Source of the DNA: Alcaligenaceae bacterium CGII-47
GTDB taxonomy: Bacteria > Pseudomonadota > Gammaproteobacteria > Burkholderiales > Burkholderiaceae_B
Length of the DNA stretch: 64,000 nucleotides
Assembly (NCBI GenBank): GCA_019166125.1
Contig: JAHTBO010000002.1
Coordinates: forward strand, 126,997-190,996
Direction of reading: 5' to 3'
Shown: positions 37,476 through 46,819 of the stretch, in pieces
Numbering within the stretch: the first letter of the stretch is position 1
Layout of the letters: the number at the start of each line of letters is the position of its first letter
Translations under genes and position numbers: made by a program
Notes under the pieces: generated by a model
Databases searched by the model: none
What the model saw: only the letters and a program-made list of their open reading frames with translations
Told to the model about the DNA's origin: nothing

Positions 37476-40075
37476 GCACTGTTCATGCGGACAGGCTAAG
37501 CAATCTGCGCGCGCGCCATACAGAGCGTCGCGCACAGCTCATCACTGCCTACCGTAAGCACCTGCGACCCGAGACGCTGCTCGCGGCGCTAAGGCGCCTG
37601 GCTGACCAGTTACTTCGTGAACTTATCACGCTTCACCCCGTACCTGAGGCCGCTACTTTGGCTGCAGTCGGCGGCTATGGCCGAGGCGAATTGTATCCCC
37701 ACTCTGACGTCGACATACTGATTCTGCTGGATCACAGCCCGGATGCCCAGGCACGGGCACAGATCGAAGCGCTCGTCGCTGCGATGTGGGATGTGGGCCT
37801 GGAGCCTGGGCACAGCGTACGCACGCTGGCTGAATGCCGTCACGAGGCAAGCAGCGATATCACCGTCGAAACGTCTCTACTCGAAGCTCGTCACTTGGCT
37901 GGCAACAAGGTTTTATTTCAAGCGCTGCAAGAGACGATGCGCGAGCATCTGGATTTGCAGGCGTTCTTTCTCGCTAAACGTGCAGAGATGCAACAGCGTC
38001 ACGCCCGGCACCAGGATACGCCCTACGCGCTAGAGCCCAATTGCAAGGAGGCGCCCGGTGGTCTGCGTGATCTCCAGGTCATCCTCTGGCTGGCCCGAGC
38101 CGCCGGCCTCGGATCAAACTGGCACGAAATCGCCCAGACTGATTTATTGACCACAACAGAGTTCCGAGCTCTGCGCCGCGCAGACGTTGCGTTTAAACGT
38201 CTGCGTATCGAACTACACCTGCTAACAGGTCGGCGCGAGGATCGCGTACTCTTTGACCTACAGCCGCGCTTAGCAGAGATCTATGGCTTCACATCCCAAG
38301 GCAACCGCCTGGCCAGTGAACTTCTGATGCAGCGCTACTACTGGGCGGCACGTGTGGTCTGCCAGTTGAACCGGCTACTGATTCAAAGCCTCGAGGAGAC
38401 GGTCTTTCCCCTGCCTGATCAGGTTGAACAGCATATCGACAGCGATTTTTGCGTCCGGCGCAGCCGTCTGGAACTACGGCGAGAGGATGGTTTTGAGCGC
38501 AACCCTGCACTGCTGCTTCGTGTGTTTGTGGTGATGCAAAAACATCCTGAACTACAAGGTATGTCTGCCACCGTGCTGCGCGCTATCTGGCATGCACGCA
38601 AGCATATCGACAAGCAGTTCCGGGACAATCCCGTCAACCGCCACCAGTTCATCCAGATCCTGAGTCAGCCCCGCGGGATCGTGCATGCCTTGCGCGATAT
38701 GACGATGCTTAATATCCTGCCCCGCTACTTACCCGCCTTTCGACGCATCGTCGGTCAGATGCAGCATGACTTGTTCCATGCTTACACGGTGGACCAGCAT
38801 ATCCTAATGGTGGTGCGCAATCTGCGGCGCTTCACCATGCCTGAACATGCCCAGGAATACCCTCTGGCGAGCCAGTTAATCGCCAATCTGGATCGACACT
38901 GGTTACTCTACATCGCTGCACTTTTTCATGATATCGCCAAGGGCCGCGGTGGTGATCACTCTAAATTAGGTGCCCAGGAAGCCCGTAAATTCTGCGTCGA
39001 ACATAGCCTAAGCGAAGCGGACACTACCTTGATTGAATTCCTGGTGCGCGAGCATCTGACCATGTCGCGTGTCGCCCAGAAGCGTGACCTGAGCGACCCG
39101 CAAGTCATCCATGACTTCTCCCGCTGCGTGGGCTCGCAGCGCAAGCTTGCAGCGCTCTATCTATTAACTGTCGCGGACATTCGTGGAACCAGCCCTAGAG
39201 TTTGGAATGCATGGAAAGGCAAACTGCTAGAGAATCTGTATCACCTCACCCATGCTGCACTAGGCGGTGGTCGCCTGGACACCCGTACGATTCTCGCCCA
39301 GCGCAAGGAAGCCGCAGCCGCTGAGATTAGTCTGCTGGGGCTGCGCGACGAGAGCCGAGAGGCGTTCTGGTCGGAACTGGATGTCGCCTACTTTCTACGT
39401 CATGATGCCAGTGAAATCGCCTGGCATACGCGCCACCTTTATTATCGCAGTACGCAGCTCGAGCCGATCGTCAAGACGCGGGTTGTTGGACAAAATGAAG
39501 CCTTGCAGATTCTCGTCTATATGCCGGACCGAGATGATTTGTTTGTGACGATCTGCAGCTATTTCGATATGCATCGTCTAAGCATCCAGGATGCACGCAT
39601 CCATACAACACGCCAAGGCTGGGCATTAGACAGTTTTATTGTGCTACTACCCGATAATGATCGGGACTACCGCTCGCACGCAGCGGTAGTCGAACACGAG
39701 CTCCAGGCGCGACTCGCTTCACCCGCCATCATTCCGACATCACGATCAGCGCTTTGGCCAAGCGGATCGCGCCGCGCGCGCGCATTTCCGATCCCACCCA
39801 GCGTCACCCTGCAGGCCGACGAGAACGGCACAAGTTGGCGTCTGTCCTTGACCACAACCGACCGCCCGGGGCTACTGCATGACTTGGCCCAGGTCTTTAC
39901 CTCGCATGGCGTCGATCTAAAGATGGCCAAAATCATGACACTCGGGGATCGCGTCGAGGATATCTTTATTCTGGAAGGGCCTATTTTGGAGCATCCACGC
40001 GGGCAACTGCAGTTCGAGCGCCACATACTGTCCACGCTGGATGCCCCGTTCACAAATCAGGCACGTGCAGTATAG
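37472..40075 (+). CDS. glnD: PII uridylyltransferase/uridylyl-removing enzyme GlnD
   Basis: GlnD senses glutamine and modifies PII proteins to control nitrogen metabolism. The 867-residue protein has the nucleotidyltransferase motif GGYGRGELYPHSDVDILIL (about 67-85), the HD hydrolase domain with HDIAKGRGGDHSKLGAQ, and two C-terminal ACT domains (the last with TTDRPGLLHDLAQVF). The ATG overlaps the map stop (ATGA). It belongs to the same regulatory network as RpoN at the start of the window. Confidence 0.97.
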   Translation: MSTVHADRLSNLRARHTERRAQLITAYRKHLRPETLLAALRRLADQLLRELITLHPVPEAATLAAVGGYGRGELYPHSDVDILILLDHSPDAQARAQIEALVAAMWDVGLEPGHSVRTLAECRHEASSDITVETSLLEARHLAGNKVLFQALQETMREHLDLQAFFLAKRAEMQQRHARHQDTPYALEPNCKEAPGGLRDLQVILWLARAAGLGSNWHEIAQTDLLTTTEFRALRRADVAFKRLRIELHLLTGRREDRVLFDLQPRLAEIYGFTSQGNRLASELLMQRYYWAARVVCQLNRLLIQSLEETVFPLPDQVEQHIDSDFCVRRSRLELRREDGFERNPALLLRVFVVMQKHPELQGMSATVLRAIWHARKHIDKQFRDNPVNRHQFIQILSQPRGIVHALRDMTMLNILPRYLPAFRRIVGQMQHDLFHAYTVDQHILMVVRNLRRFTMPEHAQEYPLASQLIANLDRHWLLYIAALFHDIAKGRGGDHSKLGAQEARKFCVEHSLSEADTTLIEFLVREHLTMSRVAQKRDLSDPQVIHDFSRCVGSQRKLAALYLLTVADIRGTSPRVWNAWKGKLLENLYHLTHAALGGGRLDTRTILAQRKEAAAAEISLLGLRDESREAFWSELDVAYFLRHDASEIAWHTRHLYYRSTQLEPIVKTRVVGQNEALQILVYMPDRDDLFVTICSYFDMHRLSIQDARIHTTRQGWALDSFIVLLPDNDRDYRSHAAVVEHELQARLASPAIIPTSRSALWPSGSRRARAFPIPPSVTLQADENGTSWRLSLTTTDRPGLLHDLAQVFTSHGVDLKMAKIMTLGDRVEDIFILEGPILEHPRGQLQFERHILSTLDAPFTNQARAV

Positions 40076-40107
40076 TAACGATTTCGTCACTCCCTGATCT
40101 CCATATT

Positions 40108-40620
40108 ATGCTGCGTGCCCAAAGCAACCAAATACTGTTTTATGTCGCTGTGCTAAGTTTGGCAGGGATCGGTATTGCGCTAATTTCCCAGTATGTTTTT
40201 GGTATGCAACCCTGCGCTTGGTGCGTTCTGCAGCGCTTGATCCTGCTAGCGATCGCCCTAATATGCATTCTGGGCATGCTCGCACGTCGCAGCCGATCAA
40301 TCCACACACTGGCCGCCACCCTAGTCTGCATTCTGGGAATCTCGGGGATGATCGCCGCTTGGTATCAATATTCAGTCGCTTCCCAGATGTTTTCCTGCGA
40401 ACAGACTTTTGCAGATAAATTCATAGCTGGCTCAGGCCTGGACGCGGCGCTACCGCAACTATTCGGTATCTACGCAACCTGCATGGACGCACGCGTAAGC
40501 ATCCTGGGTATCGAATATGCGCTCTGGTCGCTCGGGCTGTTTGGACTCTGTGTGTTGCTGGGGCTGATGAGCCTCTCGCGCTCGACTCGACCCCAGATGA
40601 TCTTTGGTCCACGCGACTGA
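40108..40620 (+). CDS. dsbB: Disulfide bond formation protein DsbB
   Basis: DsbB reoxidises DsbA with ubiquinone in the inner membrane. The 170-residue protein has four membrane segments, a first periplasmic CxxC (PCAWC, Cys36 and Cys39) and a second pair (Cys97 and Cys125) in the longer loop. The spacing is that of the family. It lies 32 bases downstream of glnD and converges on purF with a 6-base gap. Confidence 0.94.
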   Translation: MLRAQSNQILFYVAVLSLAGIGIALISQYVFGMQPCAWCVLQRLILLAIALICILGMLARRSRSIHTLAATLVCILGISGMIAAWYQYSVASQMFSCEQTFADKFIAGSGLDAALPQLFGIYATCMDARVSILGIEYALWSLGLFGLCVLLGLMSLSRSTRPQMIFGPRD

Positions 40621-40626
40621 AAAGGT

Positions 40627-42123
40627 CTAGCTGTCCTCGGATTCTTCCAGGCTGGCAGCGACCTGATCCCCTCGTGCGGCGCTTAGTCGATCCAGGTAGG
40701 CGGCATCAATGTCCCCTGTCACGTACTGCCCATTGAAGCATGACGATTCGAAATGCTTCATCGAGGGATTAAGATCGCGCAAGGTTTGCTCCAGATTTTC
40801 CAGATCCTGATAGACCAGACCATCAGCACCGATTTCATTGGCGATCTGTTCGGTGTCTCGGCCATTGGCGATCAGCTCAGTCTGCGTAGGCATGTCAATT
40901 CCATACACATTCGGAAATCTCACGGGTGGTGCCGCTGAAGCAAAAAAGACCTTGTTCGCGCCTGCAGTACGCGCCATATCCACGATCTCGCGGCTGGTCG
41001 TCCCACGTACGATCGAATCATCCACAAGCAGTACATTTTTGCCTCGGAACTCTAGATCAATAGCGCTCAATTTTTGGCGGACGGATTTTTTACGTATCGC
41101 CTGGCCAGGCATGATAAAAGTGCGGCCAATATATCGGTTCTTAATAAATCCTTCGCGATAGCATAGGTTCAGTCGCGAGGCCAGTTGCATGGCAGATGGG
41201 CGCGAGGAATCGGGAATCGGCATCACGACATCGATATCACCCAAACGCAGTGATTTGGCGACCTTATCAGCCAGATACTCGCCCATGTGCAGGCGCGCTG
41301 CGTAAATCGACACACCGTCCATAACGGAATCGGGTCGGGCAAAATACACATATTCAAAAACACAGGGCGTGTGTATTGCATCTGACTGGGCGCATTGTTG
41401 ACTGCTTAATGTGCCGTCTTCGGCAATCACCACTGCCTCGCCTGGGGCGATATCACGCACCAGCGAAAAACCACAGCCGGTCAGGGCAACCGACTCAGAG
41501 GCCAGCATCCATTCGGCCCCCTTATTGGTGTCGCGGCGGCCCAGGCACAGCGGACGAATCCCATGTGGATCACGAAACGCCACCATACCAAAGCTGGAGA
41601 TATGGGCAATCACGGCGTAGCCACCTCGTGCACGTCGATGAACGGCAGCCACAGCGGTAAACGCAGCATGCTCGTCCAGCGTGACACCGTTGGCAGCCTG
41701 CTGCAGCTCATGAGCGAAAACGTTCAACAGGACTTCAGAGTCGGAATTGGTGTTGATGTGACGGCGATCGAACTTGAATAGCGCCTCACGCAGTTCACGC
41801 CAATTGGTTAGATTTCCGTTGTGGACAAAGGTGATACCAAATGGTGCATTGACGTAAAAAGGCTGTGCCTCATCCACGCTGGCACTTGACCCGGCCGTCG
41901 GATAGCGCACCTGCCCCAGGCCACTATTGCCCGCCAAGACACGCATATCGCGCGTACGAAATACATCCCGCACGAGCCCGTGTGCCTTGTGCATCTTGAA
42001 TAACTGCTGATGCGAGGTCGCAATCCCTGCCGCATCCTGTCCTCGGTGCTGCAAAAGCAGCAAGCTGTCATAGATCAGTTGATTGACCGGGCTGTGTCCG
42101 ACGACGCCCACAATTCCACACAT
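40627..42123 (-). CDS. purF: Amidophosphoribosyltransferase
   Basis: PurF makes phosphoribosylamine from PRPP and glutamine, the first step of purine synthesis. The 498-residue protein starts MCGIVGVVGH with the nucleophilic Cys2, has LLQHRGQDAAGIAT, and the PRPP loop VLLVDDSIVRGTTSREIV. The absence of a cleaved propeptide agrees with the E. coli-type enzyme. It follows cvpA by 19 bases. Confidence 0.97.
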   Translation of the reverse strand: MCGIVGVVGHSPVNQLIYDSLLLLQHRGQDAAGIATSHQQLFKMHKAHGLVRDVFRTRDMRVLAGNSGLGQVRYPTAGSSASVDEAQPFYVNAPFGITFVHNGNLTNWRELREALFKFDRRHINTNSDSEVLLNVFAHELQQAANGVTLDEHAAFTAVAAVHRRARGGYAVIAHISSFGMVAFRDPHGIRPLCLGRRDTNKGAEWMLASESVALTGCGFSLVRDIAPGEAVVIAEDGTLSSQQCAQSDAIHTPCVFEYVYFARPDSVMDGVSIYAARLHMGEYLADKVAKSLRLGDIDVVMPIPDSSRPSAMQLASRLNLCYREGFIKNRYIGRTFIMPGQAIRKKSVRQKLSAIDLEFRGKNVLLVDDSIVRGTTSREIVDMARTAGANKVFFASAAPPVRFPNVYGIDMPTQTELIANGRDTEQIANEIGADGLVYQDLENLEQTLRDLNPSMKHFESSCFNGQYVTGDIDAAYLDRLSAARGDQVAASLEESEDS

Positions 42124-42142
42124 ATTTTTTCCTGTATCGGTC

Positions 42143-42631
42143 TCAGTACGGCAGCATCTGTGCCAGGGATGGGGGGAGAAATGCCTTCACTTGCTGAAAG
42201 CCACGCACAGCGGCGCTGGAGGTGCGCGCCTCCTGCCACCATGGCTCCTGCGGCAACTCGGTATAGCCTGCCAGGCCAACGAGCGCCAAGATAATCAGTA
42301 CGCCGCGCAGTGTGCCAAATACTGCACCCAGGCCGTGATCCGCGGGCGTGAGTCCAGCACGGTCCAATAAGGCGCCTAGCGCCATATTGAGTAGGCCGAG
42401 CAAAATCAACACAATCAAAAATATTGAGCAATACGCAGCAATCGTACGCAACAGGCTATTGTCGATATACGCAAGCATCCAGTTATTAACCCGAGGCCCC
42501 CACCAGATGGCCGAGATAAATGCCACCCCGTACGCAACCAGGGACAGCACCTCACGGACTATGCCGCGCAGCAAGCCGATAAGAGCCGAGAGGCCCAGGA
42601 TAACCAGCGCAATATAGTCGAAACTGGTCAC
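42143..42631 (-). CDS. cvpA: Colicin V production family membrane protein
   Basis: A 162-residue membrane protein with four hydrophobic segments and the CvpA opening TSFDYIALVILGLSALIGLLRG followed by conserved VREVLSLVAYGVAF. In E. coli CvpA is needed for colicin V export and envelope integrity; the biochemical role is unclear. Its position between the SPOR gene and purF is conserved in many proteobacteria. The start overlaps the SPOR-gene stop by four bases. Confidence 0.93.
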   Translation of the reverse strand: MTSFDYIALVILGLSALIGLLRGIVREVLSLVAYGVAFISAIWWGPRVNNWMLAYIDNSLLRTIAAYCSIFLIVLILLGLLNMALGALLDRAGLTPADHGLGAVFGTLRGVLIILALVGLAGYTELPQEPWWQEARTSSAAVRGFQQVKAFLPPSLAQMLPY

Positions 42632-43449
42632 TTGCTGGAGATCAAGCCGTTTTGGTAGCCCAGTGCACGCAGGCGGGTCTGTGATGCCTGAGCCGCATCA
42701 TGTGATGTGAATGGGCCAACTCGCAGGCGAAAAACGGTCTTGTCACCCGATTGTGCCCGCTCGACATAGGCGTTCGTTACGCCTGACTCAATTAATTTGT
42801 CGCGGCGTTGATTCGCATCCTGTTCGGTGGTGTAAGCAGCAACCTGCAAAACAAAATTTCCCTGCGTGCTTGATACGTTTGGCTTTTGGCTTGGTGTACT
42901 GGGTATCTTGCCTGCCAGTAGGGCCAAGGCGACCGAACCATCGTCCGTGCGTTTGGCTGCATCTGGGTCTCGGGCTGGCGCGGATGGGCTGGGCTTTTCG
43001 ACCTTAGGTGGGGGGGCCGGCTCAGTCGCAACCGGCCCGGATGTCACGGACGGCGGTGTTGCCTGTGTATTAACCGCCATATCAGTCGGTGCGGCCGAAC
43101 CCGCAGTTTGACTGTCCGGCGTCGTGGCGTCCGGCTGGGGCGCCGTGCCTGCCATAGCGTCGGTCTCGTCTGTGGAAATACCCCCCATCGCCCCCTGCTC
43201 GGTCGGTTCGATGCCAGGCAGCCCAGACGGGGCGGCCGGCACCACAATCAGCTCATGTTGCTCAACGGGGGGCGTGCGATCGAACAGAGGCGGTACGATA
43301 ATGACCGCAGCCAACACCAGCGCCAGAGCACCGATTAGACGTCGCCTAGCCTTATTGCGCATTTCCTTGAGCTGGGCTTCGGTGGAACTGGCGCTACGGG
43401 TGGCTGGACGCCGCCCCGCAGCTGAATCCGTCGCGTTACGAAAAAACAT
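42628..43449 (-). CDS. dedD: SPOR-domain protein (DedD-like)
   Basis: A 273-residue protein with a basic cytoplasmic N-terminus (KARRRLIG), one membrane segment (about 38-58, ALALVLAAVIIVPPLF), a Pro/Ala/Thr-rich periplasmic linker, and a C-terminal SPOR domain (about 198-273, opening FVLQVAAYTTEQDANQRRDKL). SPOR domains bind denuded peptidoglycan at division septa. The ATG at 43449 is preferred over a TTG three codons upstream. It sits in the folC-dedD-cvpA-purF order. Confidence 0.9.
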   Translation of the reverse strand: MFFRNATDSAAGRRPATRSASSTEAQLKEMRNKARRRLIGALALVLAAVIIVPPLFDRTPPVEQHELIVVPAAPSGLPGIEPTEQGAMGGISTDETDAMAGTAPQPDATTPDSQTAGSAAPTDMAVNTQATPPSVTSGPVATEPAPPPKVEKPSPSAPARDPDAAKRTDDGSVALALLAGKIPSTPSQKPNVSSTQGNFVLQVAAYTTEQDANQRRDKLIESGVTNAYVERAQSGDKTVFRLRVGPFTSHDAAQASQTRLRALGYQNGLISSK

Positions 43450-43492
43450 TGCGCTCAAACCCGTCTATAGGGCAAATCAGCGTGCCCCGTGA

Positions 43493-44908
43493 TTAGATGA
43501 CGTCTCTGCCCTCTAGGCGCAACGCCTGGAGCACCGGGCCAACCGTCGAAAATGACCCGAATACGATGATTCTATCATTGTCGGTCGCCAGTTTTCGAGC
43601 TTCCGTAAAGGCTTGTACCGGATCATTAAAGCTTGTCACCGTGACATCACGTTTCGCGATGGCAGGACGCGGGGCGGCGCGCACCCCTGGGCGCCGCCCC
43701 TCGGTGGGCTTAGCCCGGCTAAGCTCAACACTATTACGCTCAAAGGCATCGACCTGCACGGGATCTGCCGTGATACGACCGATTACCTCTGCAAGTTGTG
43801 CCGCACTCGTGCCTCGCGGGCCATCGAGGCTGACACACATCCAACGATCCACGCGCCGAGAGAGCTTTGCGAGCGTCGCCTCGATGTCCTTGTCGTGCAA
43901 CATACCCACGATTGCATAGGTATGAGGATAGTGCCCCATGCTATCGAGATTCTGTCCCAGAGCTGCCGCAGCATGCGGATTATGGGCAACATCCAGGATC
44001 GTCGCAGGCAAGCCAGGCAATATTTGCATGCGGCCTGGCAGGGAAACATGGAGCAGGCCCATACGCACATCCTGCTGAGTCACTACCAGCCGTGGATGCA
44101 GTGCCTCTAAGGCGGCAAGCGCGGCAGAAGCATTGATTAGCTGGTTGGCGCCGCGCAAGGCAGGGTAGCCCAATGCGCTGCGCCGCTGCACACGTCCACC
44201 ATAGGCCCACTGCTGGCGATCACCCGAATAATTGAAGTCGCGCCCAAAGCGCCAGAAGTCGGCACCAATCTGTGCCGCATAATCCACGACTGATTGGGGT
44301 GGCACAGGATCGGCGCAGATGGCGGGTATTCCAGGACGAAATATATGCGCCTTTTCCCAACCGATGGCCTCCCGGGTATCGCCCAGATAATCCATATGAT
44401 CAAGATCGACGCTAGTGAGGATCGTGCAGTCTGCATCGATCAGGTTGACAGCGTCCAGCCGTCCACCCAGTCCGACCTCAAGAACAACCGCATCCAGTCT
44501 GGATTCCTGAAACAAGAGCAATGCCGCGAGCGTGGTCATCTCGAAATAAGTCAGAGCGATCTCATTGCGTACGGCCTCGATACGCTCGAACTGACGAATA
44601 ATTTCTTCGTCGGTCGCCTGTTCGCCATTCACACGTATCCGTTCGTTAAAACGGATCAAGTGTGGAGAGGTGTACATCCCCACACGATAACCAGCGTTCG
44701 ATAGAATCGAATCCAAGATAGCACAGGTTGATCCCTTGCCATTGGTCCCGGCAACCGTAATTTTGGGGCAATCGATCGTCAGCGCCAAGCGTTGCGCGAC
44801 GACCCGGATACGATCCAGACCAAGTTCTATTGCCTTAGGGTGCAGCGTCTCTAGGTAGGAGAGCCATTGGTCCAGATTGGCGCCCTGTACGGGCTGATTA
44901 CGTGACAT
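43493..44908 (-). CDS. folC: Bifunctional folylpolyglutamate/dihydrofolate synthase
   Basis: FolC adds glutamate to dihydropteroate and to folates. The 471-residue protein has the ATP-binding VAGTNGKGSTCAILDS (about 52-67), TSPHLIRFNERIRV, and VVLEVGLGGRLDAVN. Its length exceeds the usual 420-440 residues because of a basic Pro/Arg-rich insertion in the C-terminal domain (SRAKPTEGRRPGVRAAPRP). The ATG at 44908 is preferred over a GTG three codons upstream. Confidence 0.95.
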   Translation of the reverse strand: MSRNQPVQGANLDQWLSYLETLHPKAIELGLDRIRVVAQRLALTIDCPKITVAGTNGKGSTCAILDSILSNAGYRVGMYTSPHLIRFNERIRVNGEQATDEEIIRQFERIEAVRNEIALTYFEMTTLAALLLFQESRLDAVVLEVGLGGRLDAVNLIDADCTILTSVDLDHMDYLGDTREAIGWEKAHIFRPGIPAICADPVPPQSVVDYAAQIGADFWRFGRDFNYSGDRQQWAYGGRVQRRSALGYPALRGANQLINASAALAALEALHPRLVVTQQDVRMGLLHVSLPGRMQILPGLPATILDVAHNPHAAAALGQNLDSMGHYPHTYAIVGMLHDKDIEATLAKLSRRVDRWMCVSLDGPRGTSAAQLAEVIGRITADPVQVDAFERNSVELSRAKPTEGRRPGVRAAPRPAIAKRDVTVTSFNDPVQAFTEARKLATDNDRIIVFGSFSTVGPVLQALRLEGRDVI

Positions 44909-44918
44909 GTCCAACACT

Positions 44919-44959
44919 TAAAAAAAGAAAACGGCAGGCGCTGATAATAGCACCTGCCG
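44919..44959 (-). terminator. Intrinsic terminator of the aceE-aceF-lpdA operon
   Basis: On the minus strand CGGCAGGTGCT, a 6-base loop and AGCGCCTGCCG pair with one mismatch, then TTTTCTTTTTTT follows. This is a strong rho-independent terminator 40 bases after the lpdA stop, and it separates the pyruvate dehydrogenase operon from folC. Confidence 0.88.
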
Positions 44960-44998
44960 CTTGGGGCCCCTACGACAGCCCTACACTCATCAGGCACG

Positions 44999-46807
44999 TT
45001 ACTTGCGCCGTGCAGGCGGTACGTCCGTGCAATGCCCTTCGGCGACTTCGGCAGCCATACCCACTGACTCACCCAAGGTCGGGTGCGGGTGGATGGTTCT
45101 ACCGATATCAATCGAGTCTGCGCCCATCTCGATCGCCAATACGACCTCACTGATCAGCTCGCCGGCATGCGTTCCTACGATCCCGCCGCCCAGGATACGG
45201 CCCGTCTCCTGGTCAAACAACAGCTTGGTAAAGCCTTCATCGCGACCATTTGCAATCGCACGCCCAGAGGCCGCCCAGGGAAACACCCCTTTTTTGATCG
45301 CAATACCGTCTTGACGCGCCTCATCCTCGGTGAGGCCAACCCAGGCCACCTCGGGGTCGGTATAGGCCACCGACGGAATGACCCGTGCATCAAAGAAGGA
45401 CTTTTCGCCTGCGATGACCTCGGCGGCGACATGCGCCTCATGCACGGCCTTATGGGCGAGCATGGGTTGACCAACAATATCGCCAATCGCGTAGATATGC
45501 GGCACGTTCGTACGCATCTGGCTATCGACCGAGATAAAGCCCCGCTCGTCGACGGCGACGCCTGCACGCTCGGCAGCGATCCTTTTGCCATTGGGAGACC
45601 GACCAACCGCTTGCAATACCAGATCGTAACGCTGGGGTTCCTTGGGTGCCTTTGCCCCTTCGAAGCTCACCCAGATTCCGTCCTCGCGAGCCTCTGCCCC
45701 TACCGTGCGGGTATCCAGCATGACATGGTCAAAACGCTGAGCGTTCATCTTGTCCCAGACCTTGACCAGATCACGGTCTGCACCCAACATGAGCGAGCTC
45801 TGCATTTCAACCACATCGAGGCGGGCGCCCAGAGCGGAGTACACCGTACCCATTTCCAGACCGATTATGCCGCCGCCGATGATCAGCATACGCTTGGGCA
45901 AAGCAGCCAATTCCAGCGCGCCTGTCGAGTCCACGATACGCGGATCATCAGGCAGAAAAGGCAGCTTGACCGACTGACTACCCGCTGCAATGATGGCTGA
46001 AGCGAACTTCACCGTCGTTGCGGTACCGTCTGCCTTGGCCACCGTCAAATGATGCGGGTCGGCAAACTCGCCCACACCCTGAATCACAGTGACCTTGCGC
46101 ATACGCGCCATACCTGCGAGCCCGGTGGTGAGCTTAGCCACCACACTGTCCTTGTAGCCGCGCAGTGCGTCCAAATCAATAGACGGCTCGCCAAAGGATA
46201 TACCATGCGTCGTCAGTGAACGGGCTTCCTCCAGGACGCTTGCTGTATGCAACAAGGCCTTGGATGGAATACAGCCAACATTCAGGCACACCCCCCCCAG
46301 CGTGTCATAGCGCTCGACCATCGCGACCTTCAGGCCTAGATCAGCGGCGCGAAAAGCAGCCGAATATCCACCCGGCCCGGCGCCCAACACCAGGACGTCG
46401 TACTCGCCGTCAGCGTGGCCACTAAACGAGGCAGCAGCCGGTGCAGAAACGGGCTCGGAACGAGATGTCTGCGTGGTGGCTGGTTCTGCAGCGGGAGTCG
46501 CCGCCTTTGGCGCAGCGGATGCAGCAGGCGTCGCAGATTTCGCCGCCGGCGTCACGGTAGAGGCTGGCTCGGCCGCCTCAATTTGAATAATCGCCTTGCC
46601 CTGCTGGACCTTATCGCCTAGTGCAACCAGGATTGCCGTAACCACACCACCCTGCTCTGCCGGAATCTCCATTGAGGCCTTGTCGGATTCGACGGTGATC
46701 AGGCTCTGATCGGCCACAATGGCATCGCCCACAGCGACGAGAATCTCGATCACATCGACCGAATCGACATCACCAATATCGGGGACCTTTAGATCAACTG
46801 TACTCAT
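44999..46807 (-). CDS. lpdA: Dihydrolipoyl dehydrogenase with N-terminal lipoyl domain (E3)
   Basis: E3 reoxidises the lipoamide of E2 with NAD+. The 602-residue protein has an N-terminal lipoyl domain (about 1-78) with the lipoylation site Lys43 in VESDKASME, an Ala/Pro linker, and the flavoprotein domain from about 136 with GAGPGGYSAA and the redox disulfide Cys174/Cys179 (CLNVGCIPSK). The lipoyl domain on E3 is characteristic of beta-proteobacterial and Neisseria complexes. It follows aceF by 12 bases. Confidence 0.96.
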   Translation of the reverse strand: MSTVDLKVPDIGDVDSVDVIEILVAVGDAIVADQSLITVESDKASMEIPAEQGGVVTAILVALGDKVQQGKAIIQIEAAEPASTVTPAAKSATPAASAAPKAATPAAEPATTQTSRSEPVSAPAAASFSGHADGEYDVLVLGAGPGGYSAAFRAADLGLKVAMVERYDTLGGVCLNVGCIPSKALLHTASVLEEARSLTTHGISFGEPSIDLDALRGYKDSVVAKLTTGLAGMARMRKVTVIQGVGEFADPHHLTVAKADGTATTVKFASAIIAAGSQSVKLPFLPDDPRIVDSTGALELAALPKRMLIIGGGIIGLEMGTVYSALGARLDVVEMQSSLMLGADRDLVKVWDKMNAQRFDHVMLDTRTVGAEAREDGIWVSFEGAKAPKEPQRYDLVLQAVGRSPNGKRIAAERAGVAVDERGFISVDSQMRTNVPHIYAIGDIVGQPMLAHKAVHEAHVAAEVIAGEKSFFDARVIPSVAYTDPEVAWVGLTEDEARQDGIAIKKGVFPWAASGRAIANGRDEGFTKLLFDQETGRILGGGIVGTHAGELISEVVLAIEMGADSIDIGRTIHPHPTLGESVGMAAEVAEGHCTDVPPARRK

Positions 46808-46819
46808 CGGACCCCCTCG

